Positions 5,697 through 7,527 of a DNA stretch of 7,527 bases are shown one piece after another; positions within the stretch are counted from its first letter, which is position 1; every line of letters begins with the position of its first letter. The notes below the pieces were generated by a model that had not been told where the DNA came from, did no database searches, and saw nothing but the letters and a program-made list of their open reading frames with translations. Source of the DNA: Candidatus Woesearchaeota archaeon (lineage in GTDB: Archaea; Nanobdellota; Nanobdellia; SCGC-AAA011-G17; VGLX01). Position numbers and translations under genes: made by a program. The stretch spans positions 1 to 7,527 of the forward strand of contig VGLX01000059.1 of the NCBI GenBank assembly GCA_016866645.1. The letters run 5' to 3'.

Positions 5697-6728
5697 TTAT
5701 TTCGGTAGCTTTGTTTTTTGAAGGATCTGGTCTAGAATTAAGTCTTCGTCGACCTCGCCCCTGTCCACGATCTGGCTTAGAACTATCCTATGCCTCAAGA
5801 CGTCTTTAGCCATTATTGCGACATCGTCTAGTGTTGCGTAATTCCTGCCTTGTACGAACGCATAGGTCTTGGATACTGCTTGCAAGTATTCCGCGCCTCT
5901 CGGTGAGGAGCCCATCTTTATCTGCTCATAGTCCACTACCCAGTTTTTAGGATTTAATTCTTCTTCGCTAACGTCTTTCACATTTCTAGTATTAGGCGGT
6001 TGAGTGTTGATACACAGACTTGTGATATACTCTCTTACTCTGTCGTTAGCGTAGACGTTCTTGTGGATGAGCTCTTGAATCTTTAAGACTTCTTCCAGGT
6101 TCATTATCTTGTTTATGTTTTTCTTCACCTGTTCAAAGTCAGAGTTTTTCACGTACAAGAGTTTTTGCAGCTCATCCTTGCTGGGGTATCCTATGTTGAT
6201 CTTAAGCATGAAACAATCAATCTGTGCTTCTGCTAGAGGATATACTCCTTCCTGCTCTAAAGGGTTCATCGTGGCTAATACCATGAACGGCTTGTCTAAA
6301 CTGTAAGTATTATTTTCGATGCTTACCTGTCTTTCCTGCATCGCTTGTAAGAGTGCTGATTGTGTTTTTGGAGAAGTCCTGTTTATCTCATCAGCCAGTA
6401 TTATGTTGTTGAATATCGGTCCTTTTTTTACCGTGAATTCTTGAGTCTTCTGGTTGTAGACTACTGCACCTAATATGTCAAAAGGCAACATGTCTGGAGT
6501 GAACTGTATCCTTTGAAATGATCCTTCTAAAGCATGGGCTAGAGTTTCTACTGCCAAGCTTTTAGCAAGTCCAGGCACGCCTTCTAATAATATGTGACCG
6601 TCAGAAAGTAATGCGTAGAGCAGCGAGTCTATCATGTGCTCTTGTCCGATTATTACTCTGCTCACTTCTTTCTTCAGGTTACTAATCTTTGTAGAATAAT
6701 GCTGGATTAAGTCTTGGTTATTAGCCAT
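5697..6728 (-). CDS. MoxR family AAA+ ATPase
   Basis: From the ATG at 6728 the product is 343 residues, normal for MoxR. It has Walker A GVPGLAKS (50-57), Walker B IILADE (109-114) followed by the family block INRTSPKTQSALLQAMQE, sensor 1 N155 in ATMNPLEQEG, PLAEAQIDCF (164-173) and sensor 2 GSSPRG (R277). The lid has VLRHRI (310-315). MoxR ATPases form hexamers and remodel or load clients with VWA partners. Two oddities: the Arg of the usual DRF motif is Cys172 (codon TGT at 6213-6215), and the stretch between the lid helix and sensor 2 (about 244-271) seems some 15-20 residues longer than usual. An in-frame GTG at 6782 would add 18 residues encoded by the AT-rich promoter, including the TATA box, so 6728 is the better start. 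It is the first gene of the operon and has no ribosome binding site. Confidence 0.95.
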   Translation of the reverse strand: MANNQDLIQHYSTKISNLKKEVSRVIIGQEHMIDSLLYALLSDGHILLEGVPGLAKSLAVETLAHALEGSFQRIQFTPDMLPFDILGAVVYNQKTQEFTVKKGPIFNNIILADEINRTSPKTQSALLQAMQERQVSIENNTYSLDKPFMVLATMNPLEQEGVYPLAEAQIDCFMLKINIGYPSKDELQKLLYVKNSDFEQVKKNINKIMNLEEVLKIQELIHKNVYANDRVREYITSLCINTQPPNTRNVKDVSEEELNPKNWVVDYEQIKMGSSPRGAEYLQAVSKTYAFVQGRNYATLDDVAIMAKDVLRHRIVLSQIVDRGEVDEDLILDQILQKTKLPK

Positions 6729-6758
6729 TTGGTATTCAAAATAGTGATGTGATATTTG

Positions 6759-6766
6759 TATATAAA
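6759..6766 (-). promoter_or_regulatory. TATA box of the operon promoter
   Basis: The minus strand reads TTTATATA, the classical archaeal TATA box, with a purine-rich AAGAA just upstream (6769-6773) that could serve as a BRE. Its centre is about 34 bases before the ATG at 6728. With the usual 22-27 bases from TATA centre to start, transcription would begin at about 6735-6741, leaving a leader of roughly 7-13 bases. No Shine-Dalgarno sequence lies before this ATG, which agrees with leaderless or near-leaderless translation. A second, weaker TTTATAAG lies at 6771-6778. Confidence 0.65.
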
Positions 6767-6782
6767 TATTCTTATAAAACAC

Positions 6783-6960
6783 GTTTTAACTTATTAGTTA
6801 CAGTCTTTCCGAGGATTTTACACTAAGAATTTATCGTCGGTGATGAGTTTTTAGACTTATAACTAATCATAATATCAGCACCAGTAGTTTTTAACACACT
6901 AGTCTTATTCCTGCCAAGCATTAATCACCGTTTTTCAGGGTTTTCCCTTTCTTTTCAGTA
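6783..6960. other. Intergenic region upstream of the operon
   Basis: I see no convincing gene here. A minus-strand ATG at 6921 opens a 32-codon frame to a TAG at 6823-6825, with no good ribosome binding site and no recognisable product. A small hairpin (AGGG-TTTT-CCCT, 6937-6948) and two direct copies of TTTTCAG 20 bases apart (6932-6938 and 6952-6958) lie near the distal end. I see no tRNA or riboswitch. Confidence 0.5.
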
Positions 6961-7126
6961 GATGACCAGATGTAATTGTTTTGTAGGGAGGCATAATATT
7001 TTTGGGTTGAATTTTTTTAGTTGTGTTTCTGGTTGGGGTTTATTTTTGAGTTGTTGTCGGATAATTAGGTTTCTGGTTGATGTTTTGGATTTTTTGCAGC
7101 CTTGCGGCTGTAGAAATCTGTGTTTT
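6961..7126. mobile_element. Probable non-coding end of an insertion sequence
   Basis: From about 6960 the plus strand turns markedly G/T-rich and C-poor, and this skew carries on into the transposase gene at 7127-7527. That suggests the insertion sequence extends about 160 bases past its transposase stop. No terminal inverted repeat can be set because the other end is outside the window, so the boundary is estimated from composition alone. Confidence 0.4.
7091..7116. repeat. Inverted repeat (hairpin) just after the transposase stop
   Basis: The arms at 7091-7101 and 7106-7116 pair over 11 positions around a TTGC loop. The five inner pairs are CAGCC with GGCTG, and two of the outer pairs are G-T wobbles as read on the plus strand. 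Read on the minus strand the loop is GCAA, a GNRA tetraloop, but the wobbles become mismatches. It lies 10 bases past the transposase stop. It may be a structural element of the insertion sequence; no T-run follows it on the minus strand, so a simple intrinsic terminator is not supported. Confidence 0.5.
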
Positions 7127-7527
7127 TTAAATTGGTGCGTGTTGGTTAAGGATTATCTGTTCGAATTGGTCGTAATGTGTTGGGTAAATGTTTCCTGTTT
7201 TGGTTAAGTATATTATCATGCATGTTTGAAAATTGGTTAGTGTGAAATTTTCTCCTAGGTAGTTTTGGAAGTGTTTCCATAGGTTGTATGTTAGGCAGGT
7301 GAACATGAAGAGAAAATACCTTAATAGGGCTTTGGTGCTTGTCGTGTATGCTCGTATGTCGTCTGTTACCCTGTATATCGTTTCTATCCCCCATCTTTTT
7401 TTGTAAATTTTTACATAGTTTTCTGCTTTTTCCAGTTTTAGGTTTGTTGCGAATATCCAGTCATAAGTTTTTTCTTCATATTTTAGCTGTTTGATTAGTA
7501 TGAAATGTGATTTTACTTTGTAACCGT
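7127..7527 (-). CDS. DDE transposase, IS4-like, C-terminal part (5' end outside window)
   Basis: Reading the minus strand from 7525 gives 132 open codons to a TAA at 7127-7129, with no internal stop or frameshift. The segment YKKRWGIETIYR matches the Y-(2)-R-(3)-E signature of IS4-type transposases, and its Glu would be the last residue of the DDE triad. The Lys usually found six residues further on is Asp here. After it come a Thr/Ser-rich stretch, LLRYFLFMFTCLTYNLWK (the LYNLW element typical of this group) and a divergent tail. The catalytic Asp residues lie outside the window. The coding strand is A/C-rich (ACA, ATA, CTA and AAA codons), unlike the purine-rich coding strand of the operon, which points to a separate origin. 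The subgroup cannot be named from this part alone. Confidence 0.85.
   Translation of the reverse strand, partial: GYKVKSHFILIKQLKYEEKTYDWIFATNLKLEKAENYVKIYKKRWGIETIYRVTDDIRAYTTSTKALLRYFLFMFTCLTYNLWKHFQNYLGENFTLTNFQTCMIIYLTKTGNIYPTHYDQFEQIILNQHAPI

Noticed and set aside
332..6306. Many plus-strand frames of 60-125 codons across the operon
   Set aside because: All are antisense to well-supported genes with clear domains; none shows a family motif or its own ribosome site.
245..6728. Naming the operon as methanol dehydrogenase maturation (mxa) or Bacteroides aerotolerance (bat)
   Set aside because: The order and architecture agree, but no client gene is present and the A- and K-position proteins cannot be matched by sequence without a search, so no gene symbols are given.
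6729..6782. In-frame GTG at 6782 extending the MoxR protein by 18 residues
   Set aside because: The extension is encoded by the AT-rich promoter including the TATA box, has an Ile/Tyr/His-rich composition unlike MoxR, and has no ribosome binding site. The ATG at 6728 gives the normal family length.
6823..6921. 32-codon minus-strand frame in the upstream intergenic region
   Set aside because: No good ribosome binding site, no recognisable product, and a length easily reached by chance.
6962..7207. 81-codon plus-strand frame rich in Cys, Phe and Trp
   Set aside because: It overlaps the transposase on the other strand, and its odd composition is what the G/T-rich strand gives by chance.
7146..7394. 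82-codon minus-strand frame rich in His, Asn and Pro
   Set aside because: It lies in another frame of the same strand as the transposase, whose frame carries the YxxRxxxE signature over 132 codons.
1..7527. CRISPR arrays, tRNA or rRNA genes, riboswitches
   Set aside because: No regularly spaced repeats, cloverleaf or conserved RNA motif was seen on either strand by eye.

Overview
The window is AT-rich and probably archaeal. The first gene of its main operon has no Shine-Dalgarno site. Instead it has a TATA box (TTTATATA) about 31-38 bases before its ATG, as expected for a leaderless or nearly leaderless archaeal transcript. Every downstream gene has a strong GGAG or GGAGG ribosome binding site. 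The lineage cannot be fixed from this window; a DPANN or euryarchaeal genome would fit.

Layout. Bases 1-144 hold the last 47 codons of an unrecognised plus-strand gene. Bases 145-244 are an AT-rich convergent spacer with a perfect 18-bp palindrome and the operon terminator. Bases 245-6728 are one compact minus-strand operon of six genes. In transcription order they are a MoxR AAA+ ATPase, a DUF58 protein, a secreted and membrane-anchored BatD/MxaA-like protein, a membrane VWA protein, a single-pass helical protein, and a second membrane VWA protein. Gaps are 19 to 48 bases, and one junction is an ATGA overlap. Bases 6729-7126 hold the promoter, an intergenic stretch and the probable end of an insertion sequence. 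Bases 7127-7527 are the C-terminal part of a DDE transposase on the minus strand, running out of the window; its reading frame was worked out by hand.

How the genes fit together. MoxR ATPases work with VWA-domain partners as chaperones for maturation, often metal insertion, of extracytoplasmic or membrane complexes. Here the ATPase and DUF58 protein are predicted cytoplasmic. Both VWA proteins and the BatD/MxaA-like protein are anchored in the membrane with large domains outside. The gene order parallels the mxaR-S-A-C-K-L block of methylotrophic bacteria, but no methanol dehydrogenase or other client lies in the window, so the substrate is unknown.

The main oddities are: a Cys in place of the conserved Arg of the MoxR DRF motif (probably the arginine finger); a duplicated subtilase-propeptide-like module in the BatD/MxaA-like protein, with one Cys at the same place in each copy; an extended AAAGAAAGGAGG motif before most internal genes; and a terminator hairpin that encloses the last stop codon.
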